A stretch of 64,000 bases of DNA from Drosophila miranda (taxonomy: Eukaryota > Arthropoda > Insecta > Diptera > Drosophilidae): contig NC_046677.1 of NCBI RefSeq assembly GCF_003369915.1, positions 10,912,001 through 10,976,000 on the forward strand. Direction: 5' to 3'. Made by a program: the position numbers and the translations under genes. The notes beneath the pieces were generated by a model. It was not told the origin of the DNA. It ran no database searches and worked only from the letters and a program-made list of their open reading frames with translations. This document shows positions 33,601 through 46,352 of the stretch, piece after piece. Each line of letters opens with the position of its first letter. Within the stretch, counting starts at the first letter, position 1.

Positions 33601-34413
33601 CTGTTAGCGGTTTATTTGCTTGCGAGGCTGTGAATGGCGAGTGGGCCATAAAACAATTATAGAGCCACCGGTTTTCTCTTGGGGCTCTTCTCTATATAGA
33701 GAGAACGATTATATATGTGCGATTGAGGAATTTGTGTTAAGTGATTCGGTATTGAATTTGCTTCTAGGGAAATCTACTATTACTCATCGAACGGGGGAAT
33801 TTGCACTCGAATTTGAGATGAGTTAAGCGGAATTTGAATAGTTGGAAGAGGAATTTCAATAGATGTTGGCCTCGTACATGACAGATTGTTGTAAGCTATC
33901 TTAAAGAGAAGATATCTCCAAGTTTCTTTGCCCTAATCCATATACTAGTAGCCCTCTTAGAAGCAAAGATCTCCCTTTAGGGAGATTCTCTATTCTCTAT
34001 TCTCTATTCAAAACCCCTCTAAATGTTCCTTGATCTTCAGCTAAATCATCCATTAGCCATGGCTTTGGGGGTTTATCTACAGTCTTGAGGCCTTTCTCGA
34101 TCTCCACTCTGTGTTTTATGGCCAATCAAGGTTTTATCTCGGAACTTTCTTCAGCCCACAGATGATCTTGTTCCCTTTTGTTTTTCTCACTCTTTTCTCC
34201 CACTTTTCCACCACACTTTTCCTCACTCAGATGATCCATTAGGGTCAGTAGCTTCTGTCTTGAGGTTAACCTTTCGTTTGTGCTGCTGCCTGGAGGCCTC
34301 GTAAAACTTTCGTTTAGCTGCGAAATGTATCTCACAGTTTCACGCCTTATCAGTCTGAGAAATCCACTGCCTTGAGATTTACTTTCTACCACGTGCTCCC
34401 ACACCCCCACACC

Positions 34414-34453
<40 letters not shown>

Positions 34454-37400
34454 CGAGCGATTCTCACGCCCTGAGAAAAGTTCGTTCTCGATTTTGCAGC
34501 GGCTGTGTCGGTGGATGCATGCCCCCGAATGGCAACGAAACCACAAAATGCAACCGCAAGTGGTTTTGCTGTTGTTTCTCGGGTCCCTTTCTATCCTGGG
34601 ATCCCTGGGATACAGGAATTTGTTGGCCCTGCTTAATGCACTGTGGGAATGCGGAGGAATGTTGGGGCTAAAAGTTGATTGACTTACTTTTTGTTGCCTC
34701 CTTCCTCCTGCCGCATCTCTTGGGCTGTGTTGTGCCTCTGTTTCTGTGTGCGTTTACGAGTAGTTTCTTCTGTGGACAACTTGGGGATTCATTAACTGCA
34801 AAACTGCAACTTTTAGCTGCCCCTGCAACCTGCCCCTGCCCCTGCCCTCGACCCTACCGTGCCTCTCACGTAATCGATATGCGTGTAACACCCGTTTTGT
34901 TGGTAGCTCTCTAAAGGCCGGAAACTCTACAGTTTAAAGCCAAAAACAAAAAAACAAAAAAGCAAAGCCTGGAACCCACTTTGGAGCTCTATTTGAGCGT
35001 GATTAATTCTCTGTACATCAGTCAGTGCCACTACCGTCCGACTAAATGCAAACACTTGGCACATCAGACATTCAGGACATTTCGGGGGGGGTACCCAGGA
35101 CCCAAAAAAAAGAAAAAAAACCAACGAGAGAACTCTTTACACAATTGCAGTTTTTTCTGTGTGTGTCCCTTCTTTTGACAAATTAACCAACTTAAAAGCT
35201 GTTACTGCCGCTGCTGGGGCTACAGGGCTACTGCCACACTGCCACTGCCACTGCCACTGCCACTGCCACTGCTGATGGGCTGCCAAGTGACAAGTTGACG
35301 TCTTTCTTGGCACATCATATACTCCACTGCAGCAGCAGCAGCAGCAGGGGGGGGCACGGAATGGGGAAAGGGTCTGCTGCCAGCAGGAAGCTCCACTCCG
35401 CTCCTGCTCTGTGCTCCTGCTCTTCTCCTGCTCTGCTCTGCTCTGCTCTTCTCCCAGGCGACTTAATTGTGCGTTTGCAAATTTGTGTGAGAATCGGTTG
35501 GCGGAGGAGCTGCAGTTCCTTTTCTGTTTCTTTCCCTTCTCTTGGCCAGACTTTTGCTGGCAGTTGGCGCTTTTTTTTGGCAGTTAGCTGTTTTCAGAGT
35601 TGTGATTGGCATTGGCTCCCCAGTGGAGGATGATTTGTGTGGGGAACGGGGAAAACGAGATCAATTTACGAGACGGAAAAAAGGGAATATCTCTCGCTCT
35701 GAGGTCTCCCTTTTAGTAAACAACATCATGGATAAAATCCTATAAATACTGGGTACAAATCTTGAACAACAGTGCCTTGAACCACTCTCCGGAATAGCCG
35801 TCAAACTGCTGCCCCATAAATGGAAATGGAAATGGAAATGAATCACTCGCCCACACACACACACACGAATAAATGCATGTGCAACATAATGCTTATCGGG
35901 CACATAGGCACAGGGCTCTCCACTGTTCGGCCCACGGCCTCTGGCAAGAGATATATCAGGGAGAAGAATACTTAATATTAAAACAACTTAATCGACACTT
36001 GAATAAACAAAATGAAAGGAACGAAAAGAAAAGAAAAGATCGAGAAGAAATATGGAAAATATTAATTGTTTGAGCTCTTAAGTGGAGGGCTTCTCCGTCT
36101 ACTGCGCCCTCTCCTTCAGCTTTTGCGGTATATTTATGGAACGGCCCTAAAAATATACATACAATATATGCATTTTATGCAGACGAACAGGCTGGCTGGC
36201 AGGCAGATGATTCCCCCAAGATCATAACTTCATTAGGAGTTCTCTTCTTGGAATCTCGGGCGAAGAACATGTGGGGGAGAGATCTGCTGGAAATGCTCTG
36301 CACTCTGGGAGTGTGTTCCTTTTTGTTGGAGGCCTTTTGTGGCCTGGGCATATTTTATTTATGATTGCATTTTGTGTCTGTTGTGACTTTGAGGGCATTA
36401 GAGGACGCATCCAAGTGTGGGATAGTCGTTTGTTTTGTCTTCTTTTCAGTTGATTTATCCAAAACAAATGTGCAATTTGTTTAACTGAGAGAGAATTTCG
36501 TAGACAATAGACGACGGACGACCTTGCCTTGTGGACTGGGAAAACGATTGGCGAAACTTTTGTCTAGAATTTGAATAGAATTGCAATTTCCCAAAAGCCC
36601 AATGAACTGCAATTTAAAACGGGGACTAGCACAGGTGGGACACACAGGTGGGGGGGCAGAGTGAAAATTATCCAAAAATAGAGCATGTTGCAATAATTTA
36701 TTGACAACCGCCACAACAAAAATAGAAAAGAAAGAAAGAAAACCCACTGTGAAACCGTACCTCCACTGCGCGCTTGATTTTCCAGTGAAAAATAGGAAAA
36801 ACGCCCTGCTGCAATCGAGAATTGTGTAAAACACGAGAGAAAATATACAGATACATATGAAAATCGAGAGCTCCTGCTCTGAATTTATAATTTCCGCCAA
36901 GAGCTGAAAGCTTTATGCGATTTTTTAAATTTTTAATTTTCGGTTTTTATTTGGCTATTTGTATTATATTTGAAATTTATGAGGCGGCAAACGTTTCAGT
37001 TTTTCAAAGGCGGGATGGCTATGAGGCTTCAATGAAATATGGCAGGATTTTAACAGATTTATGAAGCGTGTGTATTTTTTGCGTTCAGAGCCAAAACAAG
37101 ACACAAAAAAAGAGAAATGTAAATGGAAATTTAAAATGTCCTAAAGTGTTTTCTTTATGTGTTAATCAATGGCAGTCGCCAGTGCGCTTTATTTCACAAA
37201 AAAAAAAAAAAAAACAAAAACAAAATGGCATTTACAATAATTAATTTCAACAACGTGAGAGAGGGCTCTTCATGGGAATTGGAAATGGTAAATGATTCTT
37301 GAATGCTCTTTAAATTGATGTTCCACAGAATGGCAATGGGTTCCTTGTGAAAACCCATTGAAAATGGTGCATTTATTCCTCTTAAAGATAGAGAAAAGGG

Positions 37401-37751
37401 CTCTTCCCTTAGCTAATGTACCCCCTCAATGCCCTCAAATCTGTTGCAGGCAATTATTTTCATTTTAATTCTCTTGGAAAAAGGCTTTGGAGTGCCAGAG
37501 CAGCACTGCAGACCCACCTTGCGATGGTTTAAATACATAATAAAGTAGTGTGCAATGTAAAAAATGAATAATTATTGAAATAATTAAACAACAATTGAGT
37601 TTAATTGAGTGTCATAGTGGGGTATCCTTCCAGCATTCCGTGGTATTGGGTTTTTTCCGCAGAAATCATAGGAGCTTACAGTTGTGGTCATAATTATAGT
37701 GATAGTGCAGCTTTAATACAGTTTGGTATTAAAATATGAGCATTGGCTGTC
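30693..37751 (+). other. Presumed long intron of rau, first part
   Basis: AT-rich, with no coding exon seen. Low-complexity tracts: (GA)n at 34415-34460, (CTGCCA)n-like at about 35232-35275, (CAG)n at about 35328-35346 and (TTTTC)-rich stretches. Open frames of up to about 140 codons here show no domain or splice logic. It leads up to the nested minus-strand TMEM209 gene. Confidence 0.45.
34415..34460 (+). repeat. (GA)n microsatellite
   Basis: A run of GA dinucleotides followed by 'gcgagagcgagcga'. A possible GAGA-factor target in the intron. Confidence 0.9.
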
Positions 37752-39242
37752 TCAGTTGCCGATAGCGCACATGATGTTGATGCCACCCTTCCCCAGGCTG
37801 ACTCCTTCGAGCGAGGACCCCTGCCGCTGGCGCATGTAGAGCAGGAACTGAATGATCACGCAGAACAAGTTGTTTCTGTCGTAGGTGCAGTTGTGCAGCT
37901 CCTTGCCGCTGATAAAATTGAACTTGGGGTCCAGAGGGCTGCCGGTGCAGAGGATGGCGCAGTGGGCCAGGTTGTGCACCGCAAGCGCAATGTCCTTGGC
38001 CGCCAGGGAGCGCTTGTCGTCGCGGACCAGCACATAGTAGTGGTGGAAGAGCCGCCATCCTCCGTGCGTCTGGTGCGTCTGCATCAGCTGGCTGTCCAAA
38101 TACGCGCAGAACAGATGGAAAACAATAGCGGCGTCCGTGGGCAAGTGATCGGCCGATTCGCGGCCGTTGCAGCCGAAATCGGCCAGGCGGGAGCCCTGCG
38201 ACAGGTCCCTGATGCGTTGCACCAAATATTCCTGGTTGCTGAAGCCGTCGAGGAAGAGCAGGAGCGTGGGCAGCGAGGGGGCACAGGTCTGCACGAATTG
38301 TTGGTTTTCGGCTGCCACGCGCAGACGCTCCAGGCTCACGGCTCCGATCTTCATGTCGTTGAAGCCTCGGTGCCGGAACACTTTGTCCACGTTGTCGATC
38401 TCATCGACCAGGCGCTGCATTACGGTGGTGGAGATCCAGTATCTGAGGTTGGCCACATATTGCGGCAGCTTGTCCGTGGCGATGCGACTGATTACCTCCG
38501 AGCTGCTGTCCTTGAACTGGAACGAGCTGAACTCCTCGAAGGTCATGGGGGCGTTCTCGGCGCAGGCCGGTGGCGGCGGGGGCGCCAGCTGATAGATTGT
38601 CTTCATCTCGATAGACTGGTTGTTGCAACAGTGCCAGAACGCATTGCCCGGGCTCGTGTGCTGCGCGCTGGTCCCGTCGGAAATGTCCAAGCTTCTCCGG
38701 TGACGCCGGGCACTCTTCATCAGGGCCGGCAGCTGGCGGACATCGGTGAGGCAGTCGTCGGGCGGCACCTCTGCGTGGGCACTCTGCCGTTGGGGAGTCC
38801 CGGCGAGGTTGCGTTTGGGACGGCAGCGGGCGTCCTCGAACGATGAATGCCAATTGATGACATAATCGTTGAAACAGGGTTCTACTTCAGGGCAACGCGG
38901 CTTCTTCTCCTTCTGTATGCAGATGGTCCTGAAAGAGTTGCCATCATAGCCATCCAGTAGGCACTTCTGGGCATTCGTCCCAATCACATGGACGCCGCTA
39001 AGCCATAGCCACGAGTACTTGGCCAGACAGGCCACCGCGTTCAGGGCCACCACTGTGGCCACGGTGCACTCTGCCGTGAAAAAGTAGCCTCGCCGCTGGC
39101 ACGGGCACGTCCTAGACAAGTGGAGCAGCAGCAGCAGCAGGACGACCGCGTTGAAGGCGCCCCGCTTGAGGTACGCCTTGGCCTGGGCGCCGCGCAGGCG
39201 CATATCCAAGCTCTTCTGCAGCATCGGTGAGCTGTGGGGCAT
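37752..39242 (-). CDS. Tmem209: TMEM209 homologue, intronless (496 aa)
   Basis: A single frame from 39242 down to 37752. Two hydrophobic segments near the N-terminus (about residues 30-42, VVLLLLLLHL; about 58-78) anchor it in the membrane. The C-terminal half (about 245-496) follows the TMEM209 domain (Pfam CytochromB561_N). It includes LRYWISTTVMQRLVDEIDNV, a stretch with NQEYLVQRIRDLSQGSRLADF, LPTDAAIVFHLFCAYLDSQL, NLFCVIIQFLLYMRQR and the ending GVSLGKGGINIMCAIGN, which matches the vertebrate GRVNLG.SGVNILWIFGE ending. Vertebrate TMEM209 is a nuclear-envelope protein of about 560 aa. The middle part is divergent. A poly(A)-like ATTAAA is at 37715-37710. The gene lies antisense inside the presumed rau intron. 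Its lack of introns may mean retrocopy origin, or simply intron loss. Confidence 0.94.
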   Translation of the reverse strand: MPHSSPMLQKSLDMRLRGAQAKAYLKRGAFNAVVLLLLLLHLSRTCPCQRRGYFFTAECTVATVVALNAVACLAKYSWLWLSGVHVIGTNAQKCLLDGYDGNSFRTICIQKEKKPRCPEVEPCFNDYVINWHSSFEDARCRPKRNLAGTPQRQSAHAEVPPDDCLTDVRQLPALMKSARRHRRSLDISDGTSAQHTSPGNAFWHCCNNQSIEMKTIYQLAPPPPPACAENAPMTFEEFSSFQFKDSSSEVISRIATDKLPQYVANLRYWISTTVMQRLVDEIDNVDKVFRHRGFNDMKIGAVSLERLRVAAENQQFVQTCAPSLPTLLLFLDGFSNQEYLVQRIRDLSQGSRLADFGCNGRESADHLPTDAAIVFHLFCAYLDSQLMQTHQTHGGWRLFHHYYVLVRDDKRSLAAKDIALAVHNLAHCAILCTGSPLDPKFNFISGKELHNCTYDRNNLFCVIIQFLLYMRQRQGSSLEGVSLGKGGINIMCAIGN

Positions 39243-42200
39243 TCAAATAGATGGACGGTAATTCGTAGTTTCGTAATCTTACCATTTTTTTCTGGAGCGA
39301 TTCATGTTTTATTTCTAAATATATTTTCTGACAGATAAATAAAAGGCCTATATTTCATTTAACACTCAGAGTACCTTTTATTTTGCCCACCACTGTGCTT
39401 AGTGTGTATACATACATAATGCATATAAACATATTTCATGTATCTGCTGCTGCTGCACTTCCGACTGGCGGACAGGAAGAGATGTCAAGAGGCAAGCAGC
39501 AGCTGCCACTAAGCACATTAACAGTTAATGCATCATAGATTAAAAGCCAGCGCATATTTGCACTAAATACCAGGAGATGCAACTTTTTTCCCTGCCCCAG
39601 CAGCCACAAGTAAGCTGCAACGTCATTTAGCAACAAAATTGCCCAAAGGCCAATCACCTTCAGCAACATGTCTCCGCAGCAGCAGCAGCAGCAGCAGCCG
39701 GCAACATAGCAGAGTGTTGACAGTCAGACGCGGAAAAGCGCAGCAAAAGTCAAAGACCGACAACAAATGCATCAAACGAATACGAAAACGAGTACGAGTG
39801 TGTGTGTGTGTGAGTGAGTGTGTGTATGCATGTGACTAAGCGCTGACGCTTGTCGCTAACTGCGACGTCGACGCGCGTGCTGCGTTCGCGGCGTCTGCAA
39901 ACTACGTCAAAGCGTGACAAATAGCAGAGAACAGCGATTGGAGGAGGGAGAGAGAGGGAGATGGAGATGAGTTGTTCTTGGCTTGCGGTAGTTAGTCACT
40001 TGCTGCAGGCCTTACCTTTGCTTGCATTAGAGATGGCTATGTGACTGATAGAAACCACCTTTAATGTCCGTCTAATTTGCGACTAGAGCCGCTTCTTTCC
40101 AGCCAGCATCTATACTTAAGATCTATTTTTCGCTGCACGACAAAGAAGAACTCTGATGAAGGCTAATAAACCCTTTAAGATCCATCCTCCACAGGTTATT
40201 CATGCTCTCAAATCACGCACTCATCTCCAGCAGTACCTGGAGCATGGCATGGGCATGTTGAGCAACATTTCAAGTGAATCTGTGTTGCCGCGAGGAGAGG
40301 CTGCTGCAGAACTTGTTGCTGGGCAAACACTAAGCTACGTAACTGTAAGCCTCTTTAGCCAGAGCCCACAGCCGGATATAATCAGCAAAAAGCACTAGCA
40401 GAACGGACCAGGCCAAGAACCAGGGGGTCGGGAGGGGTAGAAAAGGCAGAAATGTTAATTTTGTTTGCTTAGTGGCACAGAGGGCGGACCGTAGCCCATC
40501 TGCTGTAGCGGGCAAAAGTTGAAGTTCATTTTCGGACCGAACAAACTCCGATTCGAGCCCATTTCATGCGTAATTCCATTTTGTACTTCGTTTTGGCGCT
40601 CGGAAAACAGAAAACTGAAAACTAGTTTAGTTTAATTTGCAGTTCCCAAGAAACTCTCGGACAAGCGGCGAGCGGCAAACGGCAAATGGCAAACGAAAAG
40701 GCCAAAACGAATCTTCATGGAGCTCCAGAGCTCTGGAGAGCTCATTAAAATACTAGAAAATTGACTCTTTTTTTGCCGGTGCGGCCCTCTGGCCATTCCT
40801 CAGCTTTTTCGGGGGTAATTTATGGCCCACAGAATAGAAGTTACACAGAAAACATATTTCCAGAGACACAATCAGCTTCCTGTCCTGAAGAATGTCTGCG
40901 CCACAGATTCGAACTCTCGTGTATGCTCCGTGCAACAAAGGGAATCTTGTCCACTCATGCCTACAAATTGTCGAGTTGACAAAATATGTATCGCTTACCC
41001 GAACATTCTTTTGAATGGCCCCATAAATTCCCTCCCCTCACCTCCTCTTCTCAATTTGCCACTGTAAAAAAACTCCTATTGAGAATGGGAGAATTGGCTG
41101 GGATTTCCCTTTTTATACAGCAGGAAGTGGGCCCCTGAAGGAATCACAGTGTGAGAGCGTCTAATTGATAAATGATTCCGACTTCGTCAACTGAAAGGGA
41201 AATGAAAATGGGAAACTGATGATTGGCCGTAGGGCAATAAAAGTTATTTGATTTTGGGATTGACGTCAAAGGAGGATGAGATAAACAGAAAATGAAATGG
41301 GAAAATGGGTGAATAAAAGAAGAGGAAAAAGCTAACGAATCTGGATTCTAGTTATAAAAGAATTAGAGCTAAACATGATGAAACATAAAGTTTATATCAA
41401 GAAAAAGAGATACAATGAATGTTGGGACAATTCCCATAATTATTCCCATAATTCCCGAAAAAAACCCTCCAAAAGCAAAGCCCCCGAAACGTACACCCAC
41501 ACATTCTGGAACACTCTGAAGAAGTTTGCGCAATGGCACCCAAAAAGGGCCCAAGATATCTACAGTTCTTAAGACCATAGAGAGGGCCTCCCTTGTAGGG
41601 CCAGCACAGCCCACGCTCTTATCTGAATGCATCAATCTTTGGGCACAAACAATATGCTGACAAGGTAGAGCCCTCTACCTGGAAAGATAAGACAGAAGAA
41701 ACGCCGCTGCACACCTCTTTTCACACCTTTCCATCGGTTCCACCTATCCCTCTGTTTGTTCTCTAATTGTGGGCGTTAGCCTTAGACAAAGGTCGAACAA
41801 TGCCTGCTAAATGGATCTTGTTATGAGCAGATGACCTCCGAGATGAGATCTCTCTCTGTTTCGAGTGAGAGGAAACTCCAACCACATCCCCATATCCGAA
41901 CGGGGAACTCTCAACCGGAAACCGCGGATGCATTTGCATCCAATGAAAATGAAAATGAAAATGAAAATTCGGTTCTAGATTCTATTTAAATGGGCCGTGG
42001 CCCCAGGCATTAAAGTTTGCCGACGATTTCCTTTGACCTGAACCGGATTTATTTATCTATATGGCCGGAATTTAATAGGGAAAACATCATCCCATCCATC
42101 CATCGACGATTCCCTGCCCATTTCCCTGCCACATTTTTCACATGTTGTGCACACGCACATCCATCCACCGCTCCGCTCCGGTCGGTGGATGCTGTCTGCT

Positions 42201-43354
42201 ACCTGCTACCTCTAGAGATCACTGCTGCTGCTGCATCTGTCTCTCTGCCACTTCTGGATGCTGCTGCTGCTGTTGCCACTGCTGGGACTTGTCTCTCTCG
42301 CTTTTCTCATAGCGAAATTCCCACACTCACTCCGCTATCGCTATCTATGGAAGGACTGCAAGTCAGCTGCCGGATCGGATCGCATCGCCTTGTATCGTCT
42401 CGACTTCCCATTCGCCGTATCAAGTGTATCTCATGGATGCGATACGAGTGTTGGCGAAGCGAAAGCATATGTGCGTTTCCAGATTCCAGATTCCAGCATT
42501 CTGTGCTCTGTGCTCTGTGCTCTTTGTGTTTGAGAGTAGTTTCCTCTCTGCGCCTGTTGTTGGTTTTTTGTTTTTGGCAGATTTTCTCATATGGTTTTTC
42601 ATAATGTGCACCGCGGTGGCAGCTGTCGCGTGGCCGAGTCGTGGCCATGGGAAATGCTGTGTGCAACAGTTGCAGGTTGCAGGTTGCCTGGTTGCACTTT
42701 GCATGGGGCGGACTTACAGCAGGCAGCTTGATTGATTTACGTGTCTGTTTCTGCTGGTGGGAACTGCATTCTTGAGCAGTTTCTGCGATAATAAATTCCT
42801 AGAAAAATACCAAAAATAAATAATTGATACTAGAGAATGCTTTCTTCTGTTGGATATAATTTTGAATTTGTATTCAAGTAAAGATCAAAGAAAATACCGA
42901 ATAAAATACGTACAAATACTTAATACCAAAACATTCAAAATATCAAAAAATTTATTGCAATTAATTATATTGATAAATAGATGAAATACTAAAAAAATAC
43001 CGAAATATAAAAAAATACCGATAAATACCATAGCATTAAAAAATTCAAAAATGTAATATGAACATACAATATACTAAAAAAATACTAAAATATCAAAAGA
43101 ACCTGAATTCTTACAGTTGGAATATTTTGTTGCAACCAGTGAATACTTCTTTAGTTCTGCTATTTAGTATTCTTCTAGTATTTTCTTTAGAATAAATCAA
43201 AGCCTTTCTCTTTGGTTGTCCATTTTTTTGCCGCTTCCCGTTTTCCGTTCGTATCTTAAAGCCAGAACCACGAACCAGACATTCCCGAGTGCGAGTATCT
43301 TTTTCAGTTACCTCATCTAACAATTATCTCAACGAGTTCTTACCTCATCTCATC
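39243..43354. other. Presumed rau intron, middle part; upstream region of TMEM209
   Basis: No further coding region supported. Low-complexity items: (CAG)n at about 39677-39697, (GT)n at about 39799-39830, (GAAAAT)n at about 41943-41969 and an AT-rich degenerate repeat at 42780-43100. The 195-codon frame at 42017-42604 overlaps frames on the other strand and has no family features. Confidence 0.45.
42780..43100. repeat. AT-rich degenerate repeat ('aaaaataccg/atactaaa')
   Basis: Many loose copies of aaaaatacc(g/a), atactaaaa and tatcaaaa over about 300 bp. Similar words occur around 2330-2400 and 3780-3860 in the peptide cluster. Either simple-sequence decay or the tail of an unrecognised element. 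Confidence 0.45.
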
Positions 43355-43392
43355 CTTTCTCTCTCTTTCTTTCTCTTTACAGGTAAGCACGC
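43355..43392 (+). promoter_or_regulatory. Recursive-splice (ratchet) site in the presumed rau intron
   Basis: A long pyrimidine tract (tttctctctctttctttctc) runs straight into ttacag|gtaagc: an acceptor AG (43381-43382) touching a donor GT (43383-43384). This is the signature of zero-nucleotide exons in long fly introns. A possible downstream donor for a ratchet exon is 'tttataag|gtaatt' near 43504. The site would divide the intron into about 12.7 and 8.5 kb. Confidence 0.65.
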
Positions 43393-46315
43393 ATCTGGCA
43401 GCTGCAGCATCAGCATCGCCAATCTCCACCAATCCCCACCATCACCATCTCTATCAAGCCGTGGTCTTTAGCGACTTTTACTACCCGACAAAACTATTTA
43501 TAAGGTAATTCGAGATCTCCGCACTCCGCTCCGCTCTGCTCTCTCCCTCTGTCCTCTGTCCCGGTGGAAACCATCAGAGAGAGGGCCAGAAGCGAGTCGC
43601 TCGGAATGCTTTAAATGACAAGACAAATAAAAATTAATAGCTAAGATGGTTCGGACACGCCTGTTCTACCTCTCTGCGCCCCCCCTGCCCGTCTGATGCC
43701 CCACATTACCTCTGGCTTTGGGTTTTTTTTTGTACCCGGCTCCTTTGGCGGCTTTTGTTTACCTTTGAGTCGACGGTTTTTTGCGCCCCCTCTGTGTCTG
43801 TGTGTGTGTGTGTGTGTGTGTTAGGGCCTTTGTTGATTTTGCGAGATATACATAATCTATATACATATATACTACGGGTATGCCCTGTCTGTATGTATTT
43901 TCTTTTGCGTAATGCGACGGCGCCTGAAAAGCGTTGGTTTGTCCTCCTTTTAATAGTCTTAAATTCCAGAGCAAATAATTTGACAGCAAATAGTACCTAC
44001 CCCACAATGCCGATGGCCAGAGACAAAGAGGGTCGGGTCCCGTCCGTTCCGCAGAGAAGAAGGACTAACAAGAGAGAGAGAGAGAAACGGGGAGAGAGAG
44101 AGTGTGAATGCCCCAAAAACCAGAAAGAAGAAAATACGATTTTGGAATATTTGTGTGTGTCTTTTGTCCTTTAAATTATTTTTTGATTGGGGGCAACGAG
44201 AACTGGTTTTGAACCCCCAGGAATGCCTTGAATTCTAATTATGTGAAATGCAGGAAAGATGCAGTCAAAAGAGGAATCAGAATTAGTTCTAGTTGAAGTT
44301 TGAGGCTCTAGTTGAATGTAATCCGAGGTGGAATTCCAAAGGGCTGGCTGTTCCGGGTCCTACTGTAAATTATACCCGTAACATATATATTCCCATTGCC
44401 AACTAATTGAATTTCCGTTCTCCACATGCCACATGCCGCATGGAGCTATTAATGTTAACATTTCCTGTGTTTTACCCGCACGCACCAGCGCCAGGAAGCG
44501 CCCTACCAAAAAATGGGAGAGGAAGTGGGGAAAACCAGAACCTTCCTTCGTTTTTGGGTGCGTTGCAAGGTGTGGCATAGAAAAACCTATTAACAAACTT
44601 GAGGCACAGACACATGTGACCCGAAAACCCCATGGAACCCCCGAAGAAAGTGGCGCTCGTCGCCTCAGAGTAGTGGTTGGGGCGTGTCGAGTCGTCTCGA
44701 GTCGTGTGCTGGGGTTAAAGATGTACAAGAGGGTGCTCCAAATTGTGGCTACGTGCACATCAATTTGAGGAATTGCCCAAAATCAGCACAAAATCCTGGA
44801 GGACGAGGGAGCCCAGAGGCAGAGGGCTTCAGAGGAGTTCAATTATCCCTCTGGAATGATTTGATTGTGACGCAACTGTCGTCTGTTCGGAATTCGAAAT
44901 GTACAAGTGCTATAATCAAATGGGGCACATTCCACTCCACTCTGCCCCCCCTCCCTGTAAATACAGACCTCAAGACACAACAAACATTTACGGCATTATT
45001 TAGCATAGCGTTTGGTATTTTTTTCTCTGTTTCTTTGCCTCTGCTACCGGATGGCAAATGCATTTCGAACCAGTTTGTGACATGGGGCGCTGTGGTAGTG
45101 CAGCAAAAACTATCTCACAAACTATAAATCATATCGAAAAGAATTTATGCAGCAGGCAAATTCCTTAGTGCCCCCTGCACAGCTCCCCGCCCCGTCCCTC
45201 TCTCCAAGTGGCAACAAGTGGCAACATCCAACGGAAGTTGACTAGAAAATGCGCCTGGCACATTCTATCTCTATCTCTATGTACCTCTCTCTCTGTCTTT
45301 CTCTCTCTTAATGAGTGGGAAGTGATTTCTTCCAATTCGACTTCCTGTTTGCTCTGCCGCGTCAAGGATGCACTCTAATAGGTCTTGAGACAGTCACGGG
45401 CCCTGCCCGCAGGCACCACAGCAGCAAAACTCGTTATTCAGAGCACCAGAGCACTAGAGTATCTAGCAGATACAAGTGCGAACGTGGTTCCATGGGGTGT
45501 GTCGATGTCGATGTCGATGGTTAAGTGCGTGTCTCTGTTGGAGTTGAAGTTGGAGTACCGCTTCCGCTGGGGCGCCCCCCAAACTGGTTTCTGTCTCGCA
45601 GATTAATTGCTATTTAGTGTTATCTCTCGAGTGCATTAAAAACCATTTTCCACGTCTTATTAATTGTGTTTTGTTTGGCATAAGTTATCCCCCAAGAATC
45701 GTGCGTTTATCATCTGCAATTTTGAGCAGGGAACACAGAAGAGAATTCTAAATCTTCAATCCCACCTGCCGTAGGACGTCGCATATGTTGCCGAAGTTGA
45801 AAGTGGAGTTGGAATTTATGGGATTCCCCCAAAACTTTTTCCCAGCAGCCCTCCAAAGTATGCTGTGGCAAATGGAGCGTGCCTGGGGGTGTTTCCGGAA
45901 GGAGGGGGTACCTGTGCGTACGCTGCACTGCATTCGATTCAATTTCGTAGCTGATTCTCGCACCTACGCATTATTTATGACACTTTTAAAATGTGCAATT
46001 TATGAAGGCAGCCACCCAGAGGGGCACACAGAGGAGAGGCCTGCCTCATGTGCCACACCTGCTGCAGCCCCTGATGGAAATTTGTGTGTGCTGAAAGTAT
46101 AATTCGTGCATTGTATAAATTGCATAGCATTTGGGTTACATTCGGAAATGATTTACTTCACAAAAGCAAAGGCAACGGAGGAACGGAACTAACGAAGTTT
46201 GTTGGGCAAACAAGGACAATAAAGGATATTCATTGGGTTGGCTTAGCCAGGGGAGAACAGGGCTAAAAACAGTACCAGTACGAGGGGGAGTATTCCCTTT
46301 TCACCGTCATGCATT

Positions 46316-46352
46316 CCATCCATCCATCCATCCATCCATCCATCCATCCATC
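46316..46352 (+). repeat. (CCAT)n microsatellite
   Basis: About nine CCAT units in a row, followed by three GGAC-like units. Confidence 0.9.

Noticed and set aside
37743-38846. 367-codon plus-strand frame
   Set aside because: Antisense shadow of TMEM209, which has clear family motifs on the other strand.
40895-40935. Possible tRNA B-box (agattcgaactct)
   Set aside because: No matching A-box, acceptor stem or cloverleaf around it.
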